Shown here: in pieces, positions 12,731 through 24,115 of the stretch
Layout of the letters: every line of letters begins with the position of its first letter
How positions within the stretch are numbered: the stretch's first letter is position 1
Assembly (NCBI RefSeq): GCF_029962835.1
Contig: NC_080574.1
Coordinates: forward strand, 27,254,001-27,318,000
Origin: Magnolia sinica
Lineage: Eukaryota; Streptophyta; Magnoliopsida; Magnoliales; Magnoliaceae
Direction of reading: 5' to 3'
DNA: 64,000 nt
Program-made: the position numbers and the translations under genes
The notes under the pieces: generated by a model
What the model saw: the letters and a program-made list of their open reading frames with translations, nothing else
What the model was told of the DNA's origin: nothing
Databases searched by the model: none

Positions 12731-13145
12731 CGGCGGACGCGGATTGCACGGACGCTGCCAGTAGCGTTCGCTACTGGACGGTGCTCTGTGGACCGCACCA
12801 TGGTCCATGATGGATGTGTTTTATCCATGCCATCCATTTTTCCATATCATTTTAAGGCATGAACCCAAAATTGAGGCAGATCCAAATCTCAGGTGGACTA
12901 CAAACTAGGGATTGAAATCCCACCATAAATACTTCTTGGGGCCATCAAGCTGAGATTTGTGTTTTCCCTTCATCCGTGTCTGTGTGATATTATTAACAGG
13001 TTGGATGGAGAATAAACATTTCAGGGGGCCTGGAAGTTTTTAATGGTGGGCATTCAATCACCACTGTTTTCCTTGATCTGGCAAAATGGATGGACGGCAC
13101 ATATAAAACAAATATATCATGGTGGGCCCACAGAGCACCATGCAG
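12731..13145. mobile_element. Mutator-like MITE, one arm decayed
   Basis: The left end GCGGACGCGGATTGCACGG leads into the same core (ATGATGGATGTGTTTTATCC). The complement of the core returns at about 13084-13140. The right terminal arm is not recognisable, so the right border is approximate. Confidence 0.45.
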
Positions 13146-13280
13146 TGTCAGTATGCAAATCTGTGTGCTGCATTGGCTGGCCAATAAATCAACCCCCTTT
13201 TATATAAGGATTACCATATATCAAGGCACATGCAATGACAAGCACTTGTCAGCGTGGCCTATGTGCAAGATCATGCCCCT

Positions 13281-13758
13281 TGGCCGCGGCTTCAGTGGAT
13301 CTACAGAGGTCTCCCTGACTGTGGGCCCCATCTTGATTTATGTATCTTATATCTATTCCGTCCATCCGTTTCGAAAGCTCATTTTAGGGCATTAAATAAA
13401 AACGAAGCCGATCTGAATCTCAGGTGGACCACACCACAAGAAACAGTATTGATTTAACACCTATCATTAAAAACTTTTCTTGGCAGCAAAAGTTTTGGAT
13501 TTGTGGTCCCCTTTTACAGGTCTGTGTGACCTTATCCACAGGTTGGATAGCAAATAAACATTACGGCGGTCCTGAAGAAGTTTTTAATGGTGTGCATTCA
13601 ATCACCACTATTTCCAATGGTGTGGTCCACTTAAGATTTAGATCTGCCTTATTTTTTGGTGCCCTAAAAAGATCTGGAAAAACATATAGACGACGTGGAT
13701 ATAAGATGTATACAGCATTATGGGCCCCACAGTCGGGAATCCACCGAAGCGGCTTCCA
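13281..13758. mobile_element. Mutator-like MITE of the GGGCCCAC family
   Basis: The left arm GGCCGCGGCTTCAGTGGAT and right arm ATCCACCGAAGCGGCTTCC are inverted. They are followed inward by CTGACTGTGGGCCCCAT and its complement. The interior matches the shared core of this family, including the TTTTAATGGTG segment. No clean target duplication was found. Confidence 0.55.
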
Positions 13759-13969
13759 TGTCCCTTTGCTTCCCATCACGTAAACTGGTCCGAGAATCTG
13801 GCAAATCAGTAATCAGGTTTGCCAAGGATGCCTATTGGATCAGCAACACTACTGGTTTCACAGGTCTGTGGCCCACTTAATGAATAAGATTGGCCTGATA
13901 TTTACGCAATGAATGGCATCTGAATGTTGTAACCCATCCGATGGGCTTGGCTATTTTAAGCATAGCTGG

Positions 13970-14375
13970 GCACAGTTGAGTCCGACGGAGTTAGGGCTGA
14001 CCCGACTCGACCTGGTTTTGAAATAGACCTTACTTAACTTGATCCAATTCGATACTAAGTCTAGCATGCCTAACCTGATCCCTAGCATGTACTATTCCAG
14101 ACCGAGTCTGACCCGGTCATAGATACTGAGTCAGTCGAGTCAGCACCAAGTTGGGTTGGGTGCAGCGGGTATCCATTGGCTGAAATCACAACTTAGAACC
14201 TAGGCGCACCTGCCGGAATTGCAGCCTCTCCATCACCTGCAACGTGTGTGTGTGTGTGTAAGTTTCAAATTGAGTCAAGTCAGTGTTGAGTTGGATTTCA
14301 TATCGAGTCAAGTTCAGTTATTGGGTGACTTGAACTCGACTCGGTTTAAGTTTAGTTTAAGGTCACGTGCTTGTA
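13970..14375. repeat. Fragment of the GACCCGACTCGA-type hAT repeat
   Basis: GAGTTAGGGCTGACCCGACT followed by GGTTTTGAAATAG repeats at 15546-15585 with few changes. This is therefore a partial copy of the inner hAT element of the 14.87-17.03 kb nest. A short GT run lies near 14246-14260. Confidence 0.55.
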
Positions 14376-14869
14376 GACGGCGTGGATGTCTCTTTGCATG
14401 TGACCTTAAAATGAGACGCAAATCTCGTGCAACTGTTGTAAAGAGCCTAGCTCCGTGGAACCCATGGCTATGTATATATGTAATCTACTCCGTTGATCAT
14501 TTGAGCCAGCTCATGTTTGGACATCGGCTCGAAAATGAGACTGATACAATACTCAAGTGGGCCACACACAAAGGAAAAGTTGAGATGGGGATGCCTACCA
14601 TTGAAACCTAGGTGCACACCAAAGTTCTGGGTCAGTCAGATATTTGGCTTTACCGTGAAACCTGGTGGGATTCACCTTGTGAATGGGTTGGATGGCACAT
14701 GGATATCACAGTGGCCCTGGATCGACTGTTTCATTGGTGGGTATCCCATCGTCACAATTCCTTGATGTGTGGTCCACTGAGTTTTGGATTGGTCTTAGTT
14801 TTTTGGGCTCTCATCATGAATGAGGTGGCACAAATAAGGCCACCAACGGATGGACTTAGAACTTCTGGC
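14376..14869. other. Dispersed repeat debris; no gene
   Basis: The stretch contains a decayed GGGCCACAC/GTGGTCCACTG type core (14550-14790). The overlapping open frames have no family features. Confidence 0.4.
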
Positions 14870-15515
14870 TAGGGTTGAAAGTCGAGCGAGTTGGGTCCGG
14901 TTAGTGCTCAACCCTGGTCCAATCCAAAGTTTTTATACTTCAACCTTAACAAAACTCAAACCTCATATGGGGAATTCTCAACCCAAGCCCAATCCAAGTG
15001 GACAAGGCCGGGTTATGAGTGAATACACGCTAATATTTTTGTTATTATATTAGCCTGCTACATTTCAATACACGTCTTATTTTTTATACGTATAATTTAA
15101 TTAATTATGTATATGTACTTATTTATAGTAAATAACTTCATTTCTTCTTAACAAACAAGCTAAAATATAGAACAACTACTCCTTTAAAAGTCATGTTGTG
15201 TAGCACAGAATCTATTAGGGAGAGAGAAGTCCAGCGCATCTTGTTAGCTTGAGTCGTTGAAAATGAGTAGTTGATGGTACTAGAATTTTCAGTGCTTTCA
15301 ACACAGGCGATCTACACTCAATAATAATTTATAAGTAACTTATATATCGATCGGGTTTGGTTTGGGTTGGGTTGGGTTGGGTTGGGTTGGGCAACTTGAG
15401 ACCTCAACCCAAGATTGACCCAAGTTTTATCGGGTTGGCGTTTGTATAGCCCAAGCCTGAGACTGAATCTGATACATTCTGCCCGAGCCCAACCCAATGT
15501 CAGGTCGATTATGGG

Positions 15516-15720
15516 TAGAGTTAGGCATTGAATCGAGTTGGACCGAGTTAGGGCTGACCCGACTTGATCTGGTTTTGAAATAGGCCTGACACAAATTCAA
15601 CCTGACTTAGTACCAAGTCCAACATGCCTGACCCGATCCGAGTCCAAGTTTGGTGACTAATTCGGACCGATTCTGACCCGGTCAAAAGTATCAAGTCGGG
15701 TCGAGTTGGCATTGAGTCGA

Positions 15721-15787
<67 letters not shown>

Positions 15788-15868
15788 ATGGTGGTGGGTG
15801 GCTATCGGGCTTGGAAGAGGAGAGAGAGAGAGAGGTAATGGTGGTGGTGGCTATCGGGCTTGGAAGAG

Positions 15869-15930
<62 letters not shown>

Positions 15931-16091
15931 GAGGAGGAGGAGGAGGAGGAGGAGGAGGGTGGTTATGGTGGTGGTTGGCCGCTGGGTTGGAAAAGGATGA
16001 GGATGAGGGAGGGAGCGAGAGAGAGTTTGAGATCGGGTCAAGTTTGGGGTCAGGTGCGGTGGATAAGGTTAGAGAGAGTTAGAAATTATGA

Positions 16092-16153
<62 letters not shown>

Positions 16154-16695
16154 AAAAGGTACTATGCGCTCGACCTCACGATAAGCTCCCGTGAGGTCGA
16201 GCGTGTGGGCCCCACCGTGATGCATGTCGACCATCAACACCGTGCATTTGATGGGTCCCCTCTAAATTATGAGATATGCCAAAAATCAGCCGTATACAGA
16301 ACTCGGGTGAGCCATACCATCTAAAATCATGTGAAGACATGCAAAAAACATATAAAAGCACTTGGTGGGCCCCACCTGAGTTTTGAATGCTGCTGAAACT
16401 TGGTCTGAACCCTCATCCAAGTGGAACACACATAATGGATGGGCTGGATTTGCAAACCACATCTCGGTGGGCCCAAAAATGATTATGAATGTTTTAATGG
16501 TGCATGGCCCCTCCCCACTTCTGTATGTGGTGTGGCCCACACAAGTCACAAATTGACTTGATTTTTGAGACCTAGGCCCACAATGGAATGGTGCATCTGA
16601 CTGATGGGGTAGATGTTCGAAATGCATCACAGTGGGGCCCACACAACTCAACCTCTTGGGATGATCTTGTGAGGCCGAGCACATAGTACCTTTTC

Positions 16696-16748
<53 letters not shown>

Positions 16749-16983
16749 CATATATACCCGAATTCGAGTTGAGTCAAGTTTTGAATCGAGTCAAGTCTAT
16801 TCGAATTGAGTTTCTGGTCGAGTTGGATAAAATTACTAAGTAACTCGAATTCGACTCAGTTTGAGTTCTGATTAGACGAAGCTTGGTTCGGACCGACTCA
16901 CCCATTCAGTTAGGGTTGAGCTGGGTTTGAACAAGTCGGACGAGTTGAGTCAGGCAAGTCGAGTCATCCCATGCCCAACTCTA
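15516..16983. mobile_element. Inner hAT element with GA and TA microsatellites
   Basis: The terminal inverted repeats are TAGAGTTAGGCATTG and CATGCCCAACTCTA, inserted into the outer element. The interior has expanded (GA)n tracts (15722-15784, 15869-15926), a GGA run (15927-15957) and a (TA)n tract that was later split by the element at 16151-16697. Open frames across the GA tracts are microsatellite artefacts. The target duplication is too decayed to state. Confidence 0.55.
16151..16697. mobile_element. Micron-like MITE inserted inside (TA)n
   Basis: The ends are GGGAAAAGGTACTATGCGCTC and AGCACATAGTACCTTTTCCC, an inverted repeat that continues through GACCTCAC. It is flanked by uninterrupted (TA)n at about 16099-16150 and 16698-16744, so it landed within a dinucleotide microsatellite. 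Rice Micron elements have that habit. The 547-bp body carries the GGGCCCCACC core and no coding frame. A related core without these ends lies at about 26140-26405. Confidence 0.75.
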
Positions 16984-17034
16984 ACCACGAGTCGGACGGG
17001 TTGAACCCGCCCGACTTTTAGCCCTACTAGTGGC

Positions 17035-18223
17035 TACTTTTTATATTAACCATCCGTTCCATGTCTACCAATTAGCTTCCTGAGCCATCTAAAGCGGATC
17101 TCAAGATTTATACGGTTTAATACGAGTTGCGCGTGTAGCACGCGTGTAAAATTTTTTAGCACATGGCTTTGAACCATTACCATGTTGCCACGTGATCTCT
17201 AGCCGGTGGTTCACCGGATTCAGGCTGGGGAGTTAATTTATACTCTGGCAGCGTATGACACCTGATACACAGGCGCTCAGAAATTATCCAAATCAGATCG
17301 ATTGAACTGTTCCAACCTCTGATTCATGGACTCTTGTTTGTTGAAATAAAACCATCCGTTATTTTACACTTTTAACCTTCAAATAAACGTCAACCAATCC
17401 AATCGTAAGATAATCAAAGAAGTCTAATTTCTGGCTCACGACGAATCTAAAGTGGGCCCCATAATTTGGACTGTTTAATTTAAATAATTGGTATGAGACG
17501 TATACATTTTGAAAATCCTGCGCATCGCCGATCACACCCTGCCAGAGTATCAAAGGTTTCCTCATTCAGCTTCTGCAAAAACCATTAATTGGAGCACATG
17601 AAGCCACGTGTAATCAGATCAGCTGATGCATCGAACTCATTAATATCTTTATTAATAAAAATCTCAGTTCCATGGCGCGGTGAGATTTCATTTTACAAGT
17701 GGCTAGAAGCGGGTCCCTCTACAAGGCTTGTCGCATAGGCTTATTCTACAATGCAGACTGTGGGGTCAATCGTAATGTTTTCATGAAATCTAATCCGTCC
17801 ATCATGTCAAACCCATAGTATTTTCCTAAATCCAAACATTATGCGAATCTAAAACTAGAGTGGGCCGCACAATGTAAAATCATGATTGAGACCTCTAAAA
17901 TCACATATTGTGGCCCACATGAGTTTAATAATGGATTGAGTCTTGGGATGTCCATTCATCCTCGCATGGGAAATCTTATGAACCGGTTGGATGGAATATT
18001 AAAAACATGGAGAGCTCCACACAATCTGGGAGATTTTAATGGTGGGCATCCCTATCCTAACTTGTCTCAGTGGTGTGACCCACATTAATTTCTGATTGGG
18101 ATAATTTGTTTAAAAAAGGTTGAAATTAAAGGGTTGACCTTATGAACCAATTGGATTTGATCCACACAACACAGTGGGCTTCACACGCCACACTGCGGAA
18201 TAAACATTTTCTATAGAGGAGCC
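17035..18223. other. Intergenic; scattered repeat cores
   Basis: No gene is supported. 17770-18200 contains a decayed copy of the dispersed core (GTGGGCCGCAC, GGTTGGATGG, AATGGTGGGCAT). The rest has no recognisable feature. Confidence 0.4.
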
Positions 18224-18232
18224 CGCTTCTTA

Positions 18233-18773
18233 CGAAATCGGAATGCGTGCTGAGTAACTCAGTACACTTAGCGTACTGAGTAAACTCTGTGGGACCCACA
18301 TTGATGTATGTGTCATATCCACTCCGCCCATCCGTTTTTAAAGATCATGTTAGGAAATGGTCCCAAATTTCAAGAATATATAAGCTTCAAGTGGACTACA
18401 CTACAGGAAACAGTGTGAATTGAAGCGTTTATACCGTTGAAAATTTCTTAGGGACAGCAGAAATTTTGAATGAAGCTGATATTCGTTTTTTGACTTCATC
18501 CATATGTTTCTAACCATGTGAACAGGTTGGATGATAAGTAAACATGACTGTAGGCCCTAGGAAGGTTTCAATGGTGGACGTAACTATCTCCACTATTTCC
18601 TGTAGTGTGGTCGACTTAAGATTTTTTTATGCTTTAATTTTGGTTTCAACCTATAAAATGATCATAAAAAATGGATGGACGGTGTGGATAATCTACATAA
18701 ATCCACGGTGGGCCAGCAGAGCTTACTCAGTACAATAAAAGCGTACTGAGTTACTCAGTACGCAATCCGCTTC
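18233..18773. mobile_element. Mutator-like MITE with ACTGAGTAACTCAGT ends
   Basis: The left end CGAAATCGGAATGCGTGCTG and the right end GTACGCAATCCGCTTC form inverted arms, both containing ACTGAGT/ACTCAGT palindromic words. The core is the common GGGACCCACATTGATGTATG type. Flanks CGCTTCTTA (18224-18232) and CGCCTCTTA (18774-18782) form a 9-bp target duplication with one difference, as expected of Mutator-like insertion. Family members are also at 33121-34064 and, one-sided, near 23690-24115. Confidence 0.75.
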
Positions 18774-18782
18774 CGCCTCTTA

Positions 18783-19430
18783 GAGAAATCTACGACTGTG
18801 GACCCCACCTTTTATCCATTGGATATTCTTGAAACAATACAAGCTTAACATGCTCACTTAGACCTCCTCGTACGGACGACAAATCCCAGGACGAAAATAC
18901 CCCTCCTTTTCACATAAACGGATTGGCTACTCCGCCTGCCAACCGTCAATGGCAGATCGTCGTGGTCTGTGGGCCCCACCATAATTTATGCTTTTCATCC
19001 ATGCCATCCATATATTTTTCCGGATCATTTTATCGTATGAGACAAAAAATGAGGTATATCCAAATCTTAAGTGTACCACATTACAGGAAACAGTTTTGAA
19101 TGAGCGTCAACCATTAGAAATCCTTCCCCGTCTAAGTTGGGGCCCACTGTGATGTTTGTGAGAAATCCTCCCCGTCTAAGTTCATTCATAGGGTCACAAA
19201 GACCTGGATGAAGATAAAAAACAAATTTCATAATGATCCAAAACTTCATTAACCCCTGAAAGGGTTTCAATGGTAGACATTCAATTCCCCACTGCCTTTT
19301 ACAGTGTGGTCCACTTGATGGTTAGATCTATCTTTTTTTTTTCCTCAAGCCTTAATATGAGCTCACCAAATAGATGGACGGTTTGGATATAACACAGACA
19401 TCATGATGGGACCCACGAAAACAACCTAGC
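18783..19430 (+). repeat. Left terminal inverted repeat of the 12-kb element
   Basis: Pairs with 30180-30811 on the opposite strand. Local divergence near 18920-19000 suggests that one arm has acquired unrelated sequence: ACGGATTGGCTACTCCGCC here resembles the termini of the MITE family. Confidence 0.8.
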
Positions 19431-19516
19431 AAAAAAAAAAAAAAAAAAACAGCATAGACAGCCGCGGTTGCCACGGGCCCGTGGCTGTCTAGTAGTTTTT
19501 TTTTTTTTTTTTTTAA
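19422..19516. repeat. Perfect 16-bp palindrome between A and T runs
   Basis: GCCACGGGCCCGTGGC at 19470-19485 is perfectly self-complementary and lies inside GACAGCC...GGCTGTC. It is bracketed by a run of about 18 A on the left and about 17 T on the right. A transcript or single strand would form one long hairpin. Equivalent GC-rich hairpins occupy the same position relative to the AT-rich blocks at about 22718-22770 and 30075-30155. Confidence 0.7.
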
Positions 19517-19683
19517 TAACAGAGAGAACTTTTTCTCTCCTACATTTTTCTCTAATACATAATTATGTAAATATGTATATATAAGTGTATAAAATTTTTT
19601 TTCTATCTTTTAATTCATTTCTTTGTCTATTTATTAAACAAGCATATCTCTTAAATTAAAATATTTTTTTCTCTTTTTTTTTT

Positions 19684-19812
19684 AACATGCACACACACCC
19701 CCATGCACTCACACTAGTAGAATTTCACCACGTATGGATACTCTAACACTTGACTGGGTGTTGAAACTCCTAAGAGTCTACCACCCGAGTAAGAGTAAGA
19801 ATCCTAAACTAG
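19684..19812 (-). mobile_element. tRNA-derived SINE copy (minus strand)
   Basis: Reverse complement of the SINE described at 23288-23424. It shares the T/GT-rich tail and the GACTGGGTGTTGAAACTCC head. It appears to have been copied as part of the AT-rich block. Confidence 0.55.
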
Positions 19813-20362
19813 CGGGGGAAGCATGAAAATTAGTGGGGCAAGTATGTAAATGAGTGGGGCAAGCATGATAATCAGCGGGGCAAACATGAAAATGTGCGGG
19901 GGAAACTACAAAATCAACGGGGTAAACTGAAATATGAGCGGGGCAAATTATAAAAATAGTGGGGTAAACTAAAATATGAGCGGGGCAAACTAGAAAAACA
20001 GCGGGGGAACATGAATTGAGTGGGAGAAACTAGAAAATCAGCGGGGAAACATGAAAATCAGCCGGGGAAACTAGAAAATCAGCGGGGCAAACTAGGAAAT
20101 CAGCGGAGCAAACATGAAATTGAGCGAGGCAAACTAGAAAATCAGCGGACCAAACATGAAATTGAGAGGGGGAAACTAAAAAATCAGCTGATTTCATGTT
20201 TGCCCCGCTGATTTCCTAGTTTGTCCCGCTGATTTTCTAGTTTCCCCCGCTCAATTTCATGTTTTCCCCGCTGATTTTCTAGTTTGCCCTGGTGATTTTC
20301 TAGTTTCCCCCGCTCAATTTCATGTTTTCCCCACTGATTTTCTAGTTTGCCCCGCTGATTTC
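19811..20362. repeat. 21-bp minisatellite, head-to-head arrays
   Basis: Units of the form AGCGGGGCAAACTAGAAAATC run from 19811 to 20187. The same unit in reverse (GATTTTCTAGTTTGCCCCGCT) runs from 20188 to 20362, giving a large palindrome. Variants swap CTAG for ATGA (TAGAAAATC versus ATGAAAATC). The 21-bp length keeps long frames open, which accounts for apparent GKLENQ-type peptides. Confidence 0.85.
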
Positions 20363-20443
20363 AGTCTCGTTTCTTTCATCTCTTTTCATTGCGTTGCTTT
20401 CACTGTTGCCGTTTTCACACCCTTTCTTCACTCCGTTCCAGTA

Positions 20444-20725
20444 AGGGCCTATTTGGCTAGGAGAATCTCATGGGATTAGGAGGGATGGGTTGGATTTTAA
20501 GGTAATGATGGTGGTGTTAGTGGATTGGAAAAAGATCCATGGGATTGCTATATCTCGGGATTAGTTCACTGGTTCTATTTGGCACGCCCGGCATATCCCG
20601 GGATTTTACTTTCCAATCCGTCCAACCAAGGGATGAGATCAATTTTAAGGTAATAATGGTGATGTTAGTAGATTGTTTTAAGATCCATGGGATTGCTGAT
20701 ACATGTCCTTTTAAACGTAGACCTA
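20444..20725. mobile_element. Partial Tourist-like MITE
   Basis: Starts AAGGGCCTATTTGGCTAGG and shares its body (AAGATCCATGGGATTG, TTTGGCACGCCCGGC) with the intact element at 33620-34032. The right terminus is missing. Confidence 0.5.
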
Positions 20726-21204
20726 TGTTTGCCTCGCTCAACTTCATGTTTCCCCCGCTATTTTTCTAGAAACATGAAAAGCAGCGGGGCAAACTAGAAA
20801 ATCAACGAGGGAAACATGAAAAGTAGCGGGGCAAACTGAAATATGAGCGGGGCAAACTAGAAAAACAGCGGGGCAAACTAGAAAATCAGCGGGGAAAACA
20901 TGAAAAGCAGCGGGGCAAACTAGAAATCAGCGGGGGAAACATGAAAAGCAGCGGGGCAAACTAGAAAAACAGCGGGGCAAACTGAAATATGAGCGGGGCA
21001 AACTAGAAAATCAGCGGGAAAAACATGAAAAGCAGCGGGGCAAACTAGAAATCAGCGGGGGAAACATGAAAAGCAGCGGGGCAAACTAGAAAAACAGCGG
21101 GGCAAACTGAAATATGAGCGGGGCAAACTAGAAAATCAGCGGGGAAAACATGAAAATCAGCGGGGGAAACATGAAAAGCAGCGGGGCAAACTAGAAAATC
21201 AGCG
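20726..21204. repeat. 21-bp minisatellite, second array
   Basis: A brief reverse segment (20726-20768) turns into a forward array of AGCGGGGCAAAC and CATGAAAAGCAGCGGGG units to 21204. Higher-order repetition is visible: a block of roughly 120-130 bp recurs at about 20880, 21000 and 21120. Confidence 0.8.
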
Positions 21205-22299
21205 TCCTTTTTTTCTATATTTAAAATGGTTTATAACAGTTCCATCCATTTTGAGAGATCATTTTAGGACATGAGACCAAACATGAGGTGGATCCAAAAC
21301 TCAAAGTGGGCTACATAAGAGATGAGAAATTCACATCGTCTATTTTTCTATACTTAGAATGATTTATAAAAGTTTCAAATTTGGAACAGCTTAAAACCAT
21401 TCCTAAATCAAAGATAAAACCGTTCTAAATTCACAATTTTAGTGTAGTGACAAAATTATCTGTATACCAAGAGTCATACTAGGAGGCTCTTATCTCTCTT
21501 TTAAGATTTTACAAACACCTATATGCAACTGTTGGAAAGAAATCTCATTTTTCATGACATGCTCTGTCTTTTTCTTCCCTCGTCAATATAAAAAATCCAT
21601 GATACACAAACTCAATTACAACAAGCTACCTGCGGACAAGTTCACAAAACCATGATCCTCATATCTTAGAATGCTAGCATGGAAATCTCGTTGTAGAACA
21701 TCAATCCAAGCTGCAAATATGGACTCTTTTAATTGAGCTCACTTGAGGATTTACCGATTTTTCCAAAAGGAATCATAAGGTCCATGCCCAACTATACAAG
21801 TTTGATGGATCTAACTATGATAGCACCCCAAACTCACATAGATTTTAAAGTTGCTACCCTCAAACCTTAGACACTTCTTTAGCTGAACGTTGACCATTAC
21901 ATAGTTTTATGCCACTAATTAGAACATTAAGATTATCCTATTGAAATTTTTTATACTACTCTTTTCGGAATGAGACTGAACAGACCAGTCCAAATCATAG
22001 ATGGACGATGTGGATTCCTCACAAATATCACAGTGGGCCCCACCTAACATTCCAACTTCCTCCAAAGGTCTCTCAAAATCCGTGCTCGACATCAAATCCC
22101 AAACCGTTCTCTCGCCCCAAACCCTCAACTCTTGTTCTCCCTCTCGCTACGCCTCAAAGCCCTGAAGCCCCAAACCCTCTCCTCTCTCTCTTTATTGGCA
22201 TTTTTCAGGTATTTTCTTTACATGAGACTTGATTTATTTTCATTTTCTCTCAAAATTGAGGGATTTTTCTTCGCTATCTTCGATTTTCAGCTGATGAAA

Positions 22300-22337
<38 letters not shown>

Positions 22338-22359
22338 GGGTGAATTTGCTCTCATTTTC
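21205..22359. other. Interior of the 12-kb element without repeats or gene
   Basis: No gene is supported. The last part (22020-22340) contains GTGGGCCCCACC and a short (CT)n at 22307-22334 before the next array starts. Short proline- or leucine-rich frames have no family resemblance. Confidence 0.4.
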
Positions 22360-22650
22360 AAGTTTGTCCCGTTGATTTTCTAATTTGCCCCGCTCAACTT
22401 CATGTTTGCCCCGCTCATATTTCAGTTTGTCTCGCTGATTTTCTAGTTTGCCCCGCTCATTTTCATGCCTGCCCTGCTCATTTTCATGATTGCCCGGCTC
22501 ATTTTCATGTTTCCCCCGCTCATTTTTATGTTTCCCCCGCTGATTTTCTAGTTTCCCCCGCTCATTTTTATGTTTCCCACGTTATTTTTCTAGTTTGCCC
22601 CGCTCATATTTCAGTTTTCCCTGCTTATATTTTAGTTTGCCCCGCTCATA
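22360..22650 (-). repeat. 21-bp minisatellite, reverse array
   Basis: Reverse units (TTGCCCCGCTCATTTTCATG and TTTCTAGTTTGCCCCGCTC types) show more substitutions than the first arrays. Confidence 0.75.
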
Positions 22651-22825
22651 ATTATGTATTAGAGAAAAATGTAAGGGAGAAAAAGTTCTCCCAGTAAAAA
22701 ATAAAAATAAAATTTGCCAGACTGCCGCGACACTGTCGCCGAACCGGCAGTAGTGCTGCGGCAGTTTGTAGATTTTTCTCCCTTACATTTTTCTCTAATA
22801 CATAATTATGTAAATATGTATATAT
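22651..22825. repeat. AT-rich inverted repeat around a GC hairpin
   Basis: TAATTATGTATTAGAGAAAAATG and its complement (TTTCTCTAATACATAATTATG) flank a GC-rich core holding CTGCCGCGACACTGTCGCCG and GGCAGTAGTGCTGCGGCAG. The same module is part of both ends of the 12-kb element, so the interior includes a copy of its subterminal region. Confidence 0.6.
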
Positions 22826-22920
22826 AAGTATATAAAAAAAATTTCTATCTTTTAATTCTTTTTTTTTTTTTGTGTATGTATTTAACAAGCATATCTCCTA
22901 AACTAGAATGATTTTTTTTC

Positions 22921-23018
22921 TTACACACGCACACACACTCACACTAGTGGAATTTCACCACCTATGGATACTCGAAAGCTTGACTGGGTGTTGAAACTCC
23001 TAATAGTCTACCACCTGA
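22921..23018 (-). mobile_element. tRNA-derived SINE copy (minus strand)
   Basis: Second reverse copy of the SINE: GACTGGGTGTTGAAACTCCT followed by AGTCTACCACC, with the ACACGCACACACACTC tail complement on the left. Confidence 0.5.
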
Positions 23019-23130
23019 GCGAGGCAAACAGGAAAATGAGCGAGGCAAACATGAAAATGAGTGAGACAAATTAAAAAATCAGCGGGGCAAACTGAAATAT
23101 GAGCGGGGCAAACTAGAAAAACAGTGGAGT
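23017..23130 (+). repeat. 21-bp minisatellite, short forward array
   Basis: About five units of GAGCGAGGCAAACATGAAAAT and AGCGGGGCAAACTAG type. Confidence 0.7.
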
Positions 23131-23287
23131 AAGCGTTCATATTACTGTGACAAGATAATATGAATAGTACTATCGGGTCTTAAGTTTATTCAACTGTGAC
23201 ACATGGTTTGATGATTCAGGTCAATCATCTAATGGGTCGCACCATGAACCAAAATTTTCCCTGCAAGTAAATCATTCTAGTTTAGGA

Positions 23288-23424
23288 TTCTTACTCTTGG
23301 TCGGGTGGTAGACTCTTAGGAGTTTCAACACCCGGTCAAGCGTTCGAGTATCCATACGTGGTGAAATTCCACTAGTGTGAGTGCATGGGCGTGTGTGTGC
23401 GTGTGTAAAAAAAAAAACAAAAAA
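23288..23424 (+). mobile_element. tRNA-derived SINE
   Basis: CTTGGTCGGGTGGTAGACTC resembles an RNA polymerase III A box (tRNA-like GGTxxxGTGGTAGA). GCGTTCGAGTATCC about 50 bp later resembles a B box. It continues to GTGTGAGTGCATGGGCGTGTG and ends in an A-rich tail. This is the layout of plant tRNA-derived SINEs. Two reverse copies lie at 19684-19812 and 22921-23018. Confidence 0.6.
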
Positions 23425-23518
23425 GAAAAAAAAAACGTTCTAATTTAAGAGATATGCTTGTTAAATAAATAGACAAAGAAATGAATTAAAAGATAGAAAA
23501 ATATTTTTATATACTTAT

Positions 23519-23590
23519 ATTTTCATGTTTGCCCCACAATGCTTGCCCCGCTCATATTTCAGTTTGCCCCACTCATATTTCTCTTTATGG
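23519..23590 (-). repeat. 21-bp minisatellite, short reverse array
   Basis: About three units (TTTCATGTTTGCCCC, GCTTGCCCCGCTCATATTTC). Confidence 0.6.
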
Positions 23591-23689
23591 TAGTGTAATA
23601 GTTCTTGAGTAACTACTTATAGATCTTGAAAAATAACTAAGTTGGTACTGAGTTAGTCAGTATGCTCCCATTGTGGAGCGTAGCAAGCG

Positions 23690-24115
23690 TAATCGGATTG
23701 CATACCGAGTTAGTCAGTACGCTCCAATTGTACTAAGTAAACTCAGTTGGGCCCACATTGAATGTATGTAGTATATCCGCGCCGTTCATCCATTTTTCCA
23801 TCTAATTTTAGGTTTAGCCCCAAATTAAAGCATATCAAAAGATTAAGTGGATCACACCACGGGAACCAGTGGGCATAATGATTTCCATCGTTGAAACCAT
23901 AGTGGGCCCAACAGTGATGTTTGTTTGTTATCAAACCTATTCATAAGATCATACAGACATGGATTAATAGAAAAAACAATTATAAGCTTGATCAAAACTT
24001 CTGTAGCCCCTAAGAAATGATCAACAATAGAAGTTCAATTCAAAATTTCATTTGGTGTGGTCCATTTGAACATTAGATACGTGTAGATTTATCGGTTCAA
24101 GCTATGAAATTATCT
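23690..24115. mobile_element. One-sided copy of the ACTGAGT-type MITE
   Basis: CGGATTGCATACCGAGTTAG, GTCAGTACGC and the core GGGCCCACATTGAATGTATG match the left half of the elements at 18233-18773 and 33121-34064. The right end is cut off by the following minisatellite array. Confidence 0.55.

Larger units (their letters stand above)
14870..17026. mobile_element. Outer hAT element of a three-deep nest
   Basis: It starts TAGGGTTGAAAGTCGAGCGAG and ends CCCGCCCGACTTTTAGCCCTA. The flanking 8-mers CTTCTGGC and CTAGTGGC agree at 6 of 8 positions. Its body (14870-15515 plus the last 43 bp) is the inverted counterpart of the hAT at 28977-29656. The middle is displaced by a second element at 15516-16983. 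A TTGGG run at 15366-15390 is part of this family's repeated GGGTT words and is not a telomere. Confidence 0.65.

Noticed and set aside
15359-15392. TTGGG repeats as interstitial telomere sequence
   Set aside because: Plant telomeres are TTTAGGG. This run matches the GGGTTGG words common in this hAT family.
15706-16098. Arginine/glutamate-rich open frames
   Set aside because: Translation of (GA)n microsatellites inside a hAT element.
19811-21204. Regular short repeats resembling a CRISPR array
   Set aside because: There are no unique spacers, the units are contiguous 21-mers with variants, and the genome is eukaryotic.
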